From: Blautia sp.
GTDB taxonomy: Bacteria > Bacillota > Clostridia > Lachnospirales > Lachnospiraceae
Assembly (NCBI GenBank): GCA_029257805.1
Contig: JARIAR010000036.1
Span: 1 to 64,000, forward strand
Length of the DNA stretch: 64,000 nt
Reading direction: 5' to 3'
The first letter of the stretch is position 1. Every line of letters begins with the position of its first letter. A model generated the notes under the pieces. The model was not told the origin of the DNA and did not search any database. It saw nothing but the letters and a program-made list of their open reading frames with translations. This document shows positions 15,458 to 24,987 of this stretch, piece by piece. Both the position numbers and the translations under genes were made by a program.

Positions 15458-18400
15458 ATGAACAGAAATAAAAAAATTGTGACAGCAACTATGGCTGCGG
15501 GAATGGCAGCAGTGCTTAGCACAGGTACAATACTGGCGGCTGGACAGACAGCAGAGTCTCAGATGGTAAAAGAAGAAACCGTATATGTGACAGCTGGTGC
15601 AGATGGAGCAGTAAAAGATGTGATCGTATCAGACTGGTTAAAAAATTCAGGAGATTCAGGGGAAGTTTCAGATATTTCAGATTTGAAAGATATTAAAAAT
15701 GTAAAAGGGGATGAGACGTTTACACAGAATGGTCAGAACCTTACATGGAATACAAAGGATACAGATGTTTATTATCAGGGAAAAACAACAAAAGAACTGC
15801 CGGTATCTTTGGAAATTCAGTATTATTTAAATGGCACTCAAGTGTCTCCGGAAGAACTTGCGGGAAAAAGTGGTCATTTAAAAATGGTGGTTGCCTATAC
15901 CAATAAGGAAAAGGCAGTGAAAAAAATTGATGGAGAAGATACAGATGTGTATGCTCCATTTGCTATGGCAACAGGGATGTTTCTTCCTACTGATAAATTT
16001 ACAAATGTGACCATTGATAACGGAAAGATCGTTTCCGATGGAGATAGAAATATTGTAATAGGTCTTGGGATGCCGGGATTGAAAGAAAGCTTGAATCTTG
16101 AAGAGGATCTGGCAAAGGAAATCGATATTCCGGAGGGATTTACAATAGAAGCAGATGTTACAGACTGTGAAATGGATACTACATTTACAGTTGCTTTAAC
16201 AGATCTTCTTGATGAATTAAATCTTGATGATATTGATACAGTAGATGAATTAAGGGATTCTTTAAAAGAACTCTCCGATGCTTCTGTTAAACTGGTAGAT
16301 GGAACCAAGACACTTTATGATGGAACAGATACATTAAATCAAAAGTATAAAGAATTTGCAGATGGCGTATCTGCATTACAAAGTGGTGCTTCTAAGCTTC
16401 AGGAAGGTGTGGGAAGTTTAAAAACAGGAGCAGATAGTCTTGATGCAGGTGCAAAGAAGCTGGATGGTGGAGCAAAGACGCTGGATAATGGAGCAAAAGA
16501 TCTGAAGGCAGGAGCAACTGTTTTGAAAGAGGGTGTTTCTTCTTATACCCAAGGTGCAGATACACTGGCATCTGGCGTGATAAAATACACAGGCGGTGTA
16601 GGAACCATAGCAGATAAATTAAAAGAATACACAGGTGGTGTTACTACCCTTACAAAAGGGATTAAAGATTATGTAGAGGGAAGTGGTACCCTGACAGACG
16701 GTGTGATAAAATATACAGAAGGTGCAGCAACCCTTGCAGATGGAATCCAGCAGTTTGCAGTACAGGCTCAGCCGTTAAAAGACGGACTTAAAACTTTTGC
16801 AGATGGCGGAAAAACCTTCGCAGATGGAGCTTCTGCTTATTCTGCAGGAGCAGAAAAACTTACAGAAGGATTGGGCGTTCTGGGCAGTGGAGCAGAAAAA
16901 CTTGTTAAAGGTGTAGAACAGTATACAACAGAAGGTGTTGGAAAATTAAATGCAGGAATATCTCAGTATACCGGTGCGGTAGGTCAGGCAGCAGCTGGTG
17001 CGCAGAAGCTGAGCGAAGGTGCACAGGAACTTCCTTCTGCACTTGGAAAAATTGAAAACGGAGTGCAGCAGGCAGGAAGTGCAGCAGCAGCACTGGGAGA
17101 AAGCAGCGGAAGTCTCGGAACAAATTTAAACGGGATCGCACAACAGCTTAGAGATGCAGCTGGTTCTCTTGGCGGAGAAGCACCGGCAGTAGATACTTCT
17201 GCACTGACAAATGGTGCAGGAACTGTACAAAGTGGAGCAGATACCGTATCAGCAGGATTGGATACAGCAAGTGCTGCAATTGGTGTTCTGAGCAGTATTG
17301 ATATGTCTCAACTTGATGAAGGAACACAGGCTGCTATTAATGAGGCGATTAACTGTGTGTCAAGTGGTGTTGGAACTGCACAGAGCGGTCTGGGCAATGT
17401 ATATGGAGGTGCATCTGCATTAAGCGATGCTGCTGGACAGGTGGCAGCAGCAGCCGGACAGGCAGGAAGTGCATCGCAGATTGCTGGAGCTTTAAATCAG
17501 GCAGCGGCAGGGATTGATAAATGTGCAGCAGGTGCAGGTGAAATTTCTAAAAACCTTGGAACTTTAGGTGGAAGCCTTACTGCACTTGAGAAAGGTGCAC
17601 AACAGGCAGGCAGCGGAGCCCAGGAACTTGCAGCAGGAGCAAAAACTCTTTCTGATAACATGAACAAACTGGCATCTAATACAGAACTTTCCCAGGGAGC
17701 ACATACTCTGGAAGAAAAAGGAAAAGAGCTTAATTCAGGAGCCCAGGAACTGGGGGCAGGTGTAAAACAGCTGGAAACAGGAGCCCAGGAACTTGTAAAA
17801 AATACAGAGAAACTGACAGCAGGAGCAGAAGCATTAAAAGAAGGATATTATGGAGAAAATGGACTTCAGGCTGGTCTTGATACTGCTGCATCAGCATCAG
17901 AAGCACTTGTGAATGGCGCTGCTTCTTTAAAAGCTTCCGGAGAAGAATTAAAAGCAGGTGCAGAGAAATTGAAGAGTAATGATTATACTTTGATTCTTGG
18001 TGCCGGAAAACTGGAATCTGCAACCGGTCAGTTAAATGGAGGTCTTGCTGAAATTGGAAATGCAACAACTGCTTTGAAAAATGGAGCAGAACAGTTGACA
18101 TCCAATAGCGCCGCTTTAAATGCCGGGGCATTAAAACTTGCAGAAGGAACGGGGACTCTTGTAAGTGGAACCGGAACCCTTTCAAGTGGAACCGGAACTC
18201 TTGTAAGCGGAACCGGAACTCTGGTAAATGGAGTAGGGCAGCTTGTAGGAGGTACCAGTACCCTTACAGATGGAACATCCAAGCTTGCATCTGGAAGCAG
18301 ACAGGTACAGGATGGAATTCAAAAATTAAATGATGGTGCGAAGGAACTGAAAGAGGGACAGGATAAATTTAACAAAGAAGGAGTTCAGAAGTTAAAAGAC

Positions 18401-18559
18401 ACATTGGAAGATGGCCTTGACGCAATTCTGGATCGTCTGGAGGCAATCCAGTCTGAAGAGGTTGCTTACACATCCTTCACTGGAAAATCAAATGCAATGG
18501 ATGGAAATGTGAAATTTATTATTGAAACAGAACCGATTGAAATACTGGAAGATAAATAA
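15458..18559 (+). CDS. large secreted x-x-x-L-x-x-G heptad-repeat protein
   Basis: 1033 residues from ATG 15458 (AAAGGAG upstream). A Sec signal peptide (residues 1-28, KKIVTATMAAGMAAVLSTG...) is followed by a globular domain (30-270). Residues ~275-980 are dozens of heptads of the x-x-x-L-x-x-G type (GAKKLDGGAKTLDNGAKDLK), rich in Gly, Ala, Leu and Asp, as in YhgE/Pip-related proteins; such arrays form long helical rods outside the cell. There is no C-terminal anchor or sortase motif. It follows the MMPL transporter by about 50 bases and is very likely cotranscribed, so it may be a periplasm-like extension or adaptor of that exporter (inference). Confidence 0.85.
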   Translation: MNRNKKIVTATMAAGMAAVLSTGTILAAGQTAESQMVKEETVYVTAGADGAVKDVIVSDWLKNSGDSGEVSDISDLKDIKNVKGDETFTQNGQNLTWNTKDTDVYYQGKTTKELPVSLEIQYYLNGTQVSPEELAGKSGHLKMVVAYTNKEKAVKKIDGEDTDVYAPFAMATGMFLPTDKFTNVTIDNGKIVSDGDRNIVIGLGMPGLKESLNLEEDLAKEIDIPEGFTIEADVTDCEMDTTFTVALTDLLDELNLDDIDTVDELRDSLKELSDASVKLVDGTKTLYDGTDTLNQKYKEFADGVSALQSGASKLQEGVGSLKTGADSLDAGAKKLDGGAKTLDNGAKDLKAGATVLKEGVSSYTQGADTLASGVIKYTGGVGTIADKLKEYTGGVTTLTKGIKDYVEGSGTLTDGVIKYTEGAATLADGIQQFAVQAQPLKDGLKTFADGGKTFADGASAYSAGAEKLTEGLGVLGSGAEKLVKGVEQYTTEGVGKLNAGISQYTGAVGQAAAGAQKLSEGAQELPSALGKIENGVQQAGSAAAALGESSGSLGTNLNGIAQQLRDAAGSLGGEAPAVDTSALTNGAGTVQSGADTVSAGLDTASAAIGVLSSIDMSQLDEGTQAAINEAINCVSSGVGTAQSGLGNVYGGASALSDAAGQVAAAAGQAGSASQIAGALNQAAAGIDKCAAGAGEISKNLGTLGGSLTALEKGAQQAGSGAQELAAGAKTLSDNMNKLASNTELSQGAHTLEEKGKELNSGAQELGAGVKQLETGAQELVKNTEKLTAGAEALKEGYYGENGLQAGLDTAASASEALVNGAASLKASGEELKAGAEKLKSNDYTLILGAGKLESATGQLNGGLAEIGNATTALKNGAEQLTSNSAALNAGALKLAEGTGTLVSGTGTLSSGTGTLVSGTGTLVNGVGQLVGGTSTLTDGTSKLASGSRQVQDGIQKLNDGAKELKEGQDKFNKEGVQKLKDTLEDGLDAILDRLEAIQSEEVAYTSFTGKSNAMDGNVKFIIETEPIEILEDK
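18146..18229 (+). repeat. four tandem 21-bp coding repeats
   Basis: Four head-to-tail 21-bp units (18146, 18167, 18188, 18209), each encoding GTGTLVSG-like heptads; units 3 and 4 differ by only a few bases. The identity at DNA level is much higher than elsewhere in the repeat region, so this is a recent in-frame expansion and a likely site of length variation. Confidence 0.8.
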
Positions 18560-18566
18560 ATAGGAG

Positions 18567-18600
18567 GCCGGGCGGAAACTTTGCGCCCGGCTTGCTTATA
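18567..18600 (+). terminator. terminator of the MMPL operon
   Basis: GC-rich stem GCCGGGCG (18567-18574) / CGCCCGGC (18584-18591) followed by TTGCTTAT. The U-run is interrupted, so termination may be partial. Confidence 0.65.
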
Positions 18601-18620
18601 GAAAAAGATTCTGCTATAAT
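18592..18620 (+). promoter_or_regulatory. promoter of the FtsW/RodA gene
   Basis: TTGCTT (18592-18597), 17-bp spacer, TATAAT (18615-18620) preceded by TGC (extended -10). The -35 directly abuts the terminator stem upstream. Confidence 0.65.
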
Positions 18621-18670
18621 GGTACGAAGATTATTAGAAAGAAAATTTTGAGAAAGCGTCAGGTGATGTA

Positions 18671-19882
18671 ATGAGAAAGGCAGAGAAATCAGCAAAGCCT
18701 TTTAAAAAATCTGTCCAACAAAGCAGAATTAAAAAGAAAACCGAGGTAGATTATTACGATTTTAGTCTTGTAGTAGTTATTGTGCTTCTTACTTGTTTTG
18801 GACTTATTATGTTATATAGTACAAGTTCTTATATGGCACAGATCGATCATAGCGATGATATGTATTATTTTAAAAAACAGGCGGTTATCAGTGTGGCAAG
18901 TATTATAGGTGCACTTGCCATTTCAAAATGTGATTATCATATTTTATCTTATGTAAAAGGATATTTATATGTAGCCGCAATGATTCTTATGATCCTTGTG
19001 CAGTCGCCTCTTGGAAGAGGAGCAAATGGAGCGCGTCGTTGGCTTAAACTTGGTCCGATTCAGTTTCAGCCGGCAGAGCTGGCTAAGATTGCGGTTATTG
19101 TATGTATACCGTATATGATCGTGGCAATGGGAAAACAGATCAAAACATTAAAGGCCTGTATGGTTTTAGGCTTAGTAGGAGTTTCCCTGGCATTTGTAGC
19201 ATATGTGTTTACAGAAAATCTAAGTACTGCGATCATCATTTTCGGAATAACAGTGGGTCTTATTTTTGTTGCACATCCTGATACAAAGATATTTGTTCTG
19301 GGTTTTACAGTAGGCGTATTTTTAATTCTGGGATTTGTGTTTTTTCTTTCTAAGACAATGAGTGTAAGTAATACAGGGAGTTTCCGTCTGCGGCGAATTC
19401 TTGTCTGGCTTCATCCGGAAGATTTTGCGGCAGGAGATGGATATCAGACATTGCAGGCACTGTATGCTATTGGATCAGGAGGATTTTTTGGAAGAGGCCT
19501 TGGAAATAGTATTCAAAAGCTGGGAAGTGTACCGGAAGCACAGAATGATATGATTTTTTCCATTATCTGTGAGGAACTTGGAATTTTCGGAGGCGTGATC
19601 GCCCTTCTCTTATTTGCATATCTCTTGTACCGGTTATTTTTTATTGCTCAGAATGCTCCGGATTTACTGGGAACGCTTATGGTAACAGGGATTTTTATAC
19701 ATATCTCGCTTCAGGTGGTTCTTAATATAGCTGTAGTATTGAACCTTATACCCAATACAGGAATTACGCTTCCTTTTATCAGTTATGGAGGTACCTCCGT
19801 TTTGTTTTTGATGGCAGAAATGGGATTGGCGTTAAGTGTATCCAGGCAAATCAAATTTCAGGAATCCGGTCCTCTGATTTAA
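18671..19882 (+). CDS. FtsW/RodA/SpoVE-family peptidoglycan polymerase
   Basis: 403 residues with about ten transmembrane helices. SEDS motifs are clear: SPLGRGANGARRWLKLGPIQ, FQPAELAKIA and the C-terminal IPNTGITLPFISYGGTS. SEDS proteins are glycosyltransferases that polymerise lipid II with a partner PBP. Family members FtsW, RodA and SpoVE cannot be separated from sequence alone here; no division or elongation partner gene is adjacent. A basic N-terminal tail of about 35 residues precedes the first helix. It stands alone, between the MMPL operon and acpP, with its own promoter. Confidence 0.9.
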   Translation: MRKAEKSAKPFKKSVQQSRIKKKTEVDYYDFSLVVVIVLLTCFGLIMLYSTSSYMAQIDHSDDMYYFKKQAVISVASIIGALAISKCDYHILSYVKGYLYVAAMILMILVQSPLGRGANGARRWLKLGPIQFQPAELAKIAVIVCIPYMIVAMGKQIKTLKACMVLGLVGVSLAFVAYVFTENLSTAIIIFGITVGLIFVAHPDTKIFVLGFTVGVFLILGFVFFLSKTMSVSNTGSFRLRRILVWLHPEDFAAGDGYQTLQALYAIGSGGFFGRGLGNSIQKLGSVPEAQNDMIFSIICEELGIFGGVIALLLFAYLLYRLFFIAQNAPDLLGTLMVTGIFIHISLQVVLNIAVVLNLIPNTGITLPFISYGGTSVLFLMAEMGLALSVSRQIKFQESGPLI

Positions 19883-19903
19883 GTGAAATATTGGAAAATA
19901 GTC

Positions 19904-19932
19904 TTGACAAACGGTAAGACAGAATATATACT
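19904..19932 (+). promoter_or_regulatory. acpP promoter
   Basis: TTGACA (19904-19909), 17-bp spacer, TATACT (19927-19932); near-consensus, 54 bases before the acpP start. I could not identify a convincing FapR- or FabT-type operator. Confidence 0.75.
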
Positions 19933-19985
19933 TTGGGCATTAAAAGGATTAGAATAGATTAGTTATGAATAAAGGAGAAAGAACA

Positions 19986-20219
19986 ATGTTAGAAAAAATG
20001 CAGGAAATGCTTTCACAGCAGTTAAATTGCGATGCAGACACAATCACACTGGACACTTCTTTTAAAGATGATCTGGGGGCAGATTCTCTTGATCTGTTTG
20101 AACTGGTAATGGCTTTAGAGGACGAGTATAATATTGAAATTCCATCAGAGGAACTTACAGATCTGAATACAGTTGGAGATGTAATTGAATATATGAAGAG
20201 TAAAGGTGTAGATGCCTAA
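19986..20219 (+). CDS. acpP: acyl carrier protein
   Basis: 77 residues, the usual ACP length, acidic. The phosphopantetheine attachment Ser lies in GADSLDLFELVMALEDEY. It carries growing acyl chains during fatty-acid synthesis. The start is ATG 19986 (AAAGGAG 9 bases upstream); an in-frame ATG at 19965 overlaps that ribosome site and is rejected. It is monocistronic, with its own promoter and terminator and no fab genes nearby. A second, specialised ACP elsewhere in the genome cannot be excluded. A 4'-phosphopantetheinyl transferase gene lies 4 kb downstream. Confidence 0.93.
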   Translation: MLEKMQEMLSQQLNCDADTITLDTSFKDDLGADSLDLFELVMALEDEYNIEIPSEELTDLNTVGDVIEYMKSKGVDA

Positions 20220-20228
20220 TGCCTGTTT

Positions 20229-20255
20229 CCCGCGGAGATTCCGCGGGATTTTTTT
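20229..20255 (+). terminator. acpP terminator
   Basis: Strong stem CCCGCGGA (20229-20236) / TCCGCGGG (20240-20247) followed by a run of seven T. Confidence 0.9.
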
Positions 20256-20300
20256 GTGATGAATGAAAATAAAAAAAGAAAAAGGGAGGCATGAAATAGG

Positions 20301-21044
20301 ATGGAAGAAAAATATGAAGAAAAATTGGGGTATTTGCGAGCAGCCATTGAGAACAGCCAATATCTTGTATGCTTAATGGGAATCAGTATAGGTTCTTTTT
20401 GTGGATGTACCAATTATCGAAATGAAAAAGATGCGCTGGATGTAGAAATTGCATACGGATATTCACCGGAGGAAATGTTTAATCCTACGTTTTTCCGGAC
20501 AAGAACAGAGCAGTTTTATGATTTTTATAAAAAGAATATGATCAATGCTTTGGGAGAGGTGAAAGAAGGACTGACATGTTTAGGTCGGTTGGAAGAGCAG
20601 GGAAAATTGAAAAGCGTTATTACCCGTGATATTTTTTCTATTGCAAAAAGAGCAGGGTGCAAAAATGTATATGAAATACATGGAAGCGTTTTTCGGAATT
20701 TCTGCTCTCATTGCGGAAAAAACTATCCAATCGAATACATACAAAGAAGTGAGGGGATACCAAGATGTGAAGACTGTCGGGCAATCATACGTCCGGGGGT
20801 TTCCATGGTAGGAGAGCTGGTGGATAATCGTACTATTTCCAAAGCAGCAGAAGAAGTGCAAAAAGCAGATACTCTTTTGATTTTGGGAAGCAATTTAAAA
20901 TCCCCTCTTACAGAAACGTTCCTTAGATATTTTGAAGGAAATCATCTTGTCCTTGTAAATGATGAGGTACATTTTGCAGATGAGAAAGCTGATTTAACAA
21001 TTCATGGAAAACCAGTGGACATTTTGAAGGATTTAGGTATATAA
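20301..21044 (+). CDS. divergent sirtuin-like protein lacking key NAD residues
   Basis: 247 residues with a Sir2 fold layout: a Rossmann N-terminus, a zinc ribbon (Cys135, Cys138, Cys156, Cys159), RPGVSMVGELVD and LLILGSNLKSPL. The catalytic His is kept in EIHGS (His127). However, the canonical GAGIS region reads MGISIGSFCGCTNYR, and the TQNID motif reads ITRDIF (107-112), so the Asn and Asp that position NAD are absent. It may be inactive as a deacetylase or use another chemistry. It lies between acpP and gltX with GGGAGG 11 bases before the ATG. Function is inference only. Confidence 0.75.
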   Translation: MEEKYEEKLGYLRAAIENSQYLVCLMGISIGSFCGCTNYRNEKDALDVEIAYGYSPEEMFNPTFFRTRTEQFYDFYKKNMINALGEVKEGLTCLGRLEEQGKLKSVITRDIFSIAKRAGCKNVYEIHGSVFRNFCSHCGKNYPIEYIQRSEGIPRCEDCRAIIRPGVSMVGELVDNRTISKAAEEVQKADTLLILGSNLKSPLTETFLRYFEGNHLVLVNDEVHFADEKADLTIHGKPVDILKDLGI

Positions 21045-21092
21045 TAAAAAGTCAAGAGAAATAAAGAGCAAGAAAACAGGAGAACAGATATT

Positions 21093-22544
21093 ATGAGTAA
21101 GATCAGAACAAGATTCGCACCAAGCCCAACAGGAAGAATGCATGTGGGAAATTTAAGAACAGCATTATATGCATATCTGATTACAAAACATGAGAAAGGA
21201 GATTTTATTCTCCGTATTGAAGATACAGATCAGGAAAGATATATGGAAGGTGCTGTAGATATTATTTATCGCACTCTGGAAAAAACAGGTCTTCTCCATG
21301 ATGAAGGACCGGATAAAGATGGCGGGGTAGGACCGTATGTACAGAGTGAGCGTCAGGCATCGGGTGTTTATCGTAAATATGCAGAACAGCTGGTGGCACA
21401 GGGGGATGCTTATTATTGCTTCTGCCAGAAAGACGAACTGGAAAATATGCGTCGGGTTGTGGCTGGAAAAGAGATTTCCATTTATGATAAACGTTGTCTC
21501 CATCTTCCAAAAGAGGAAGTAGAGCGCCGCCTGGCAGCAGGGGATCCGCATGTTATCCGGTTTAATATGCCAACAGAAGGAACCACTACTTTCCAGGATG
21601 TAATTTATGGAGATATTACAGTGAATAATGAAGAGCTGGAAGATTTGATTCTTATTAAATCAGACGGTTATCCTACTTATAACTTTGCAAATGTTGTAGA
21701 TGATCATCTTATGGGGATTACACATGTAGTAAGGGGAAATGAGTATCTTTCTTCTGCACCGAAATATAATCGTATTTATGAAGCGTTTGGATGGGACATA
21801 CCGGTTTATGTGCATTGTCCTTTGATTACAGATGAAACACATCAGAAACTTTCAAAGCGCTCCGGACATTCTTCTTATGAAGATCTTCTGGAACAGGGAT
21901 TTTTATCAGAAGCCATTGTAAATTATGTTGCACTTCTTGGATGGAGTCCGGCGGAAAACAGAGAAATATTTACACTTTCTGAATTAGTAGAGGCATTTGA
22001 TTATCATCATATCAATAAATCTCCGGCTGTATTTGATATTCAGAAACTTCGTTGGATGAACGGGGAATATATCAAGAAGATGGATGCAGAGGAATTTTAT
22101 GAAAAAGCGCTGCCATACATGAAACAGGTTTTAAAGAAAGATTATGATTTCCATAAAATTGCAGGTATGGTACAGACCAGAATTGAGACATTCCCGGATA
22201 TTCCGGAATTAATCGATTTCTTCGAGGCAGTACCGGAATATGATTCTTCTATGTATTGTCACAAAAAGATGAAAACAACAGAGGAAACATCCCTTTCTGT
22301 ATTAAAAGAAGTTCTTCCGGTTCTTGAAGAACAGGAAGATTATACAAATGATCCGTTATATGCTGTTCTTTCTGCATTTGTAAAAGAAAATGGATATAAA
22401 AACGGATACGTGATGTGGCCTCTTCGTACAGCTGTTTCAGGAAAACAGATGACACCTGCAGGAGCTACGGAAATTATGGAGATTATCGGAAAAGAAGAGA
22501 CAATAAAACGAGTAAAGGCAGCCATAGAAAAACTGGAAAAATAA
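21093..22544 (+). CDS. gltX: glutamyl-tRNA synthetase
   Basis: 483 residues, usual length. Class I signatures: HIGH-type [12 protein letters not shown] near the N-terminus and the KMSKS-type KLSKRSG at about residue 250. It charges tRNA-Glu in the cytoplasm; in many Firmicutes it is non-discriminating and also charges tRNA-Gln, with GatCAB correcting the product. Start has CAGGAGAA upstream. The helicase gene begins 3 bases after its stop, so the two are coexpressed. Confidence 0.96.
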   Translation: MSKIRTRFAPSPTGRMHVGNLRTALYAYLITKHEKGDFILRIEDTDQERYMEGAVDIIYRTLEKTGLLHDEGPDKDGGVGPYVQSERQASGVYRKYAEQLVAQGDAYYCFCQKDELENMRRVVAGKEISIYDKRCLHLPKEEVERRLAAGDPHVIRFNMPTEGTTTFQDVIYGDITVNNEELEDLILIKSDGYPTYNFANVVDDHLMGITHVVRGNEYLSSAPKYNRIYEAFGWDIPVYVHCPLITDETHQKLSKRSGHSSYEDLLEQGFLSEAIVNYVALLGWSPAENREIFTLSELVEAFDYHHINKSPAVFDIQKLRWMNGEYIKKMDAEEFYEKALPYMKQVLKKDYDFHKIAGMVQTRIETFPDIPELIDFFEAVPEYDSSMYCHKKMKTTEETSLSVLKEVLPVLEEQEDYTNDPLYAVLSAFVKENGYKNGYVMWPLRTAVSGKQMTPAGATEIMEIIGKEETIKRVKAAIEKLEK

Positions 22545-22547
22545 AAT

Positions 22548-24374
22548 ATGAAGAAAAACCCATCTCAAATAAGAGCAATCGCTCACCTGTCAGGTCCTAT
22601 GATGGTCCTGGCAGGCCCCGGTTCGGGGAAAACTTCCGTTATTGTGGAAAGAACTGCATATTTAATTCGTGAGGGGAAGGTTTCGCCTTCTTCTATTTTG
22701 GTTGTGACTTTTTCAAAAGCAGCGGCAATGGAAATGAAAGAGCGCTTTTTGGAATTTATGAAAGTAAAACACACAAATGTTACTTTTGGGACATTTCATG
22801 GTGTTTTTTATGGAATTTTAAAGCAGGCATATGGTTTTGGGGCAGCAAATATTTTGTCGGGTGAGGAAAAACAGGAAATCCTTCGGGAATTGATTCTTGA
22901 GTACGGGCAGGAATTGTCTCAGGAGGGGGATTTTATGGAAGAAGTGGAGAGAGAGATCAGTCTTGTAAAAAGCGAGCGGATTTCTCTGACACATTATTAT
23001 TCTTCCTGCTGTCCGGATGAAGTGTTCCGTCAGATTTTTACAGGATACAGAAAAATCCTGCAGCAGAGACGGAAGTTGGATTTTGACGACATGCTTTTAT
23101 TTTGCTATGAGCTTTTTGCAAAAAGAAAGGATATTCTGGAAGGATGGAGAAAAAAATTTCAATACATTCTTGTAGATGAGTTTCAGGATATTAATCGTTT
23201 GCAGTATGATATTGTAAAAATGCTGGCAGCACCTTTAAATAATCTTTTTATTGTGGGTGACGATGATCAGTCTATTTATCATTTCCGTGGAGCACGTCCG
23301 GAAATTATGATGAATTTTAGAAAGGATTATCCAGACGCACAGCAGGTTCTTCTTAATGTGAATTATCGTTGTACAAAAAATATTTTGGAGAGAGCCGTTT
23401 GTGTAATCGATCACAATAAAAAACGTTTTCAAAAAAAACTTACAGCTTTTCATAAAGAGGGAAAACCTGTTCAATGTATAGAGTTTCTGAATCCTAGAGA
23501 AGAATATATGGCAGTTGTGCAAAAATTGAAAAAAAGGATGGAACAGGGAGAGGATCTGCAAAATACGGCAATTTTGTTTCGGACAAACCAGGAAGCAGAA
23601 GGTCTTGTAGGGACATTGATGGAATATCAGGTTCCATTTACCATGAAGGAGCAGCTGCCAAATCTTTTTCAGCACTGGATATGTAAAAATATATTTTCAT
23701 ATCTTCATATGGCAAAAGGGGACAGAAGCAGAAAAACATTTTTGCAGATCATGAATCGTCCTAACCGATATATTTCCAGAGAAAGTCTTACAGATACCCG
23801 GATTTCCTTTGAGAAACTTCGTGAATTTTATAAGGAAAAAGACTGGATGTGTGATCGGATCACAACTTTGGAAACGCACCTTCGTATTTTATCCACTCTT
23901 TCTCCCTATGCAGCTATAAATTTTATAAGAAAAGGAATGGGATATGAAGAATACTTGCAGGAGTATGCCCAATATCGTAAAATAAAGCCGGAAGAATTTC
24001 TGGAGGTTCTTGATCGTATACAGGATAGTGCAAAAGGGAAAGGCACATTGGAAGAATGGGAAGATTACATAAAAGAGTATACTGAAAAATTAAATGAGCA
24101 GGCAAAGAAGCAGGAAATAAAACGTGAGGGGGTTGTGATTTCCACACTTCATGCTGTGAAGGGATTGCAATATGATACGGTATATATTTTGAATGTAAAT
24201 GAAGGAAGTATTCCATATAAAAAAGCAGTTTTAAACGAGGCGATGGAAGAAGAACGCAGATTATTTTATGTGGGAATGACACGAGCAAAAAAAGACCTGA
24301 TCTTGTGTTATGTCAGACGGCAGTTTGAAAAAGAGCGGGAACCGTCCCGTTTTCTCGAGGAGGCAGGAGTATGA
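22548..24374 (+). CDS. UvrD/PcrA-type superfamily 1 DNA helicase
   Basis: 608 residues, shorter than PcrA/UvrD (about 720-750). SF1A motifs in order: Walker A AGPGSGKTS (about residue 25), VVTFSKAAAMEMKER, DEFQDINRLQYD (motif II), VGDDDQSIYHFRGA (III), STLHAVKGLQYDTVY (V) and EERRLFYVGMTRAKKDL (VI). The accessory C-terminal domain is short. It should unwind DNA 3'-5' in repair or recombination. It starts 3 bases after gltX and its last 4 bases overlap the Sfp-type gene (ATGA). A clostridial short UvrD variant is the best description. Confidence 0.92.
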   Translation: MKKNPSQIRAIAHLSGPMMVLAGPGSGKTSVIVERTAYLIREGKVSPSSILVVTFSKAAAMEMKERFLEFMKVKHTNVTFGTFHGVFYGILKQAYGFGAANILSGEEKQEILRELILEYGQELSQEGDFMEEVEREISLVKSERISLTHYYSSCCPDEVFRQIFTGYRKILQQRRKLDFDDMLLFCYELFAKRKDILEGWRKKFQYILVDEFQDINRLQYDIVKMLAAPLNNLFIVGDDDQSIYHFRGARPEIMMNFRKDYPDAQQVLLNVNYRCTKNILERAVCVIDHNKKRFQKKLTAFHKEGKPVQCIEFLNPREEYMAVVQKLKKRMEQGEDLQNTAILFRTNQEAEGLVGTLMEYQVPFTMKEQLPNLFQHWICKNIFSYLHMAKGDRSRKTFLQIMNRPNRYISRESLTDTRISFEKLREFYKEKDWMCDRITTLETHLRILSTLSPYAAINFIRKGMGYEEYLQEYAQYRKIKPEEFLEVLDRIQDSAKGKGTLEEWEDYIKEYTEKLNEQAKKQEIKREGVVISTLHAVKGLQYDTVYILNVNEGSIPYKKAVLNEAMEEERRLFYVGMTRAKKDLILCYVRRQFEKEREPSRFLEEAGV

Positions 24375-24916
24375 ATGGAGTTATTTATTATACGAAAATA
24401 AGAGAAGAATATGCGCATAAAAATATGGAACATATGATAGGTGAAAAACTTTTGGAAAAGGGCCTTTTAAAAGAATATGGACTTACATTAAAGTTTGAGC
24501 CAAGAAGTACAGGAGAGCATGGGAAGCCGTTTTTTACACTTCAGCCTAAAATTCATTACAATATCAGCCATTCCGGAGAATATGTGGTGTGCATTTTAAC
24601 TGGGCAGGAAGTAGGAATTGATATTCAGATTCATAAAGAAGTGAATTATGAAAGACTTTTGGAGCGCATGGTTCCTCAAGAAATGAAAAAAGAAATTCTG
24701 GATGGGGAAAACCCAACAGATATGTTTTTTTTACAGTGGGTTTTGCGGGAAGCGTATATAAAATGGACCGGGGAAGGTTTGTCCCGTGATCTTCGGACGA
24801 TTCCCATGGATAATGGTGTAAGTATGCTGCTGGATATAGAAAAGGGATACAGCGGAGCTGTTTGGTCAGCAAAACAAATGAACCTTAGATGGGAATATAC
24901 GGATGTGGTTTTATAA
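24371..24916 (+). CDS. 4'-phosphopantetheinyl transferase, Sfp type
   Basis: 181 residues. Motifs: GEHGKPFF, YNISHSGEYVVC, GIDIQIH (metal-binding Asp) and WVLREAYIKWTGEGL, which give the full Mg/CoA site of Sfp-type enzymes. It transfers phosphopantetheine from CoA to carrier-protein Ser residues. Start overlaps the helicase stop by 4 bases. Because the fatty-acid ACP is normally served by AcpS, this enzyme may act on an NRPS/PKS carrier, or may replace AcpS; neither is shown here. Confidence 0.88.
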   Translation: MNGVIYYTKIREEYAHKNMEHMIGEKLLEKGLLKEYGLTLKFEPRSTGEHGKPFFTLQPKIHYNISHSGEYVVCILTGQEVGIDIQIHKEVNYERLLERMVPQEMKKEILDGENPTDMFFLQWVLREAYIKWTGEGLSRDLRTIPMDNGVSMLLDIEKGYSGAVWSAKQMNLRWEYTDVVL

Positions 24917-24987
24917 TCCTGATGGAAGATAAAAGAAGGTACTAAATCAGGATTGTCCACATATATTAAAAGTAAGAGGTGAGACAA

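Noticed and set aside
17730-18185. 151-codon minus-strand frame rich in Leu and His
   Set aside because: It is antisense to the heptad-repeat gene; long open frames arise there simply because the repeat is periodic.
18146-18229. Tandem 21-bp units as a CRISPR array
   Set aside because: There are no spacers, the units are contiguous and in frame with the protein repeats.
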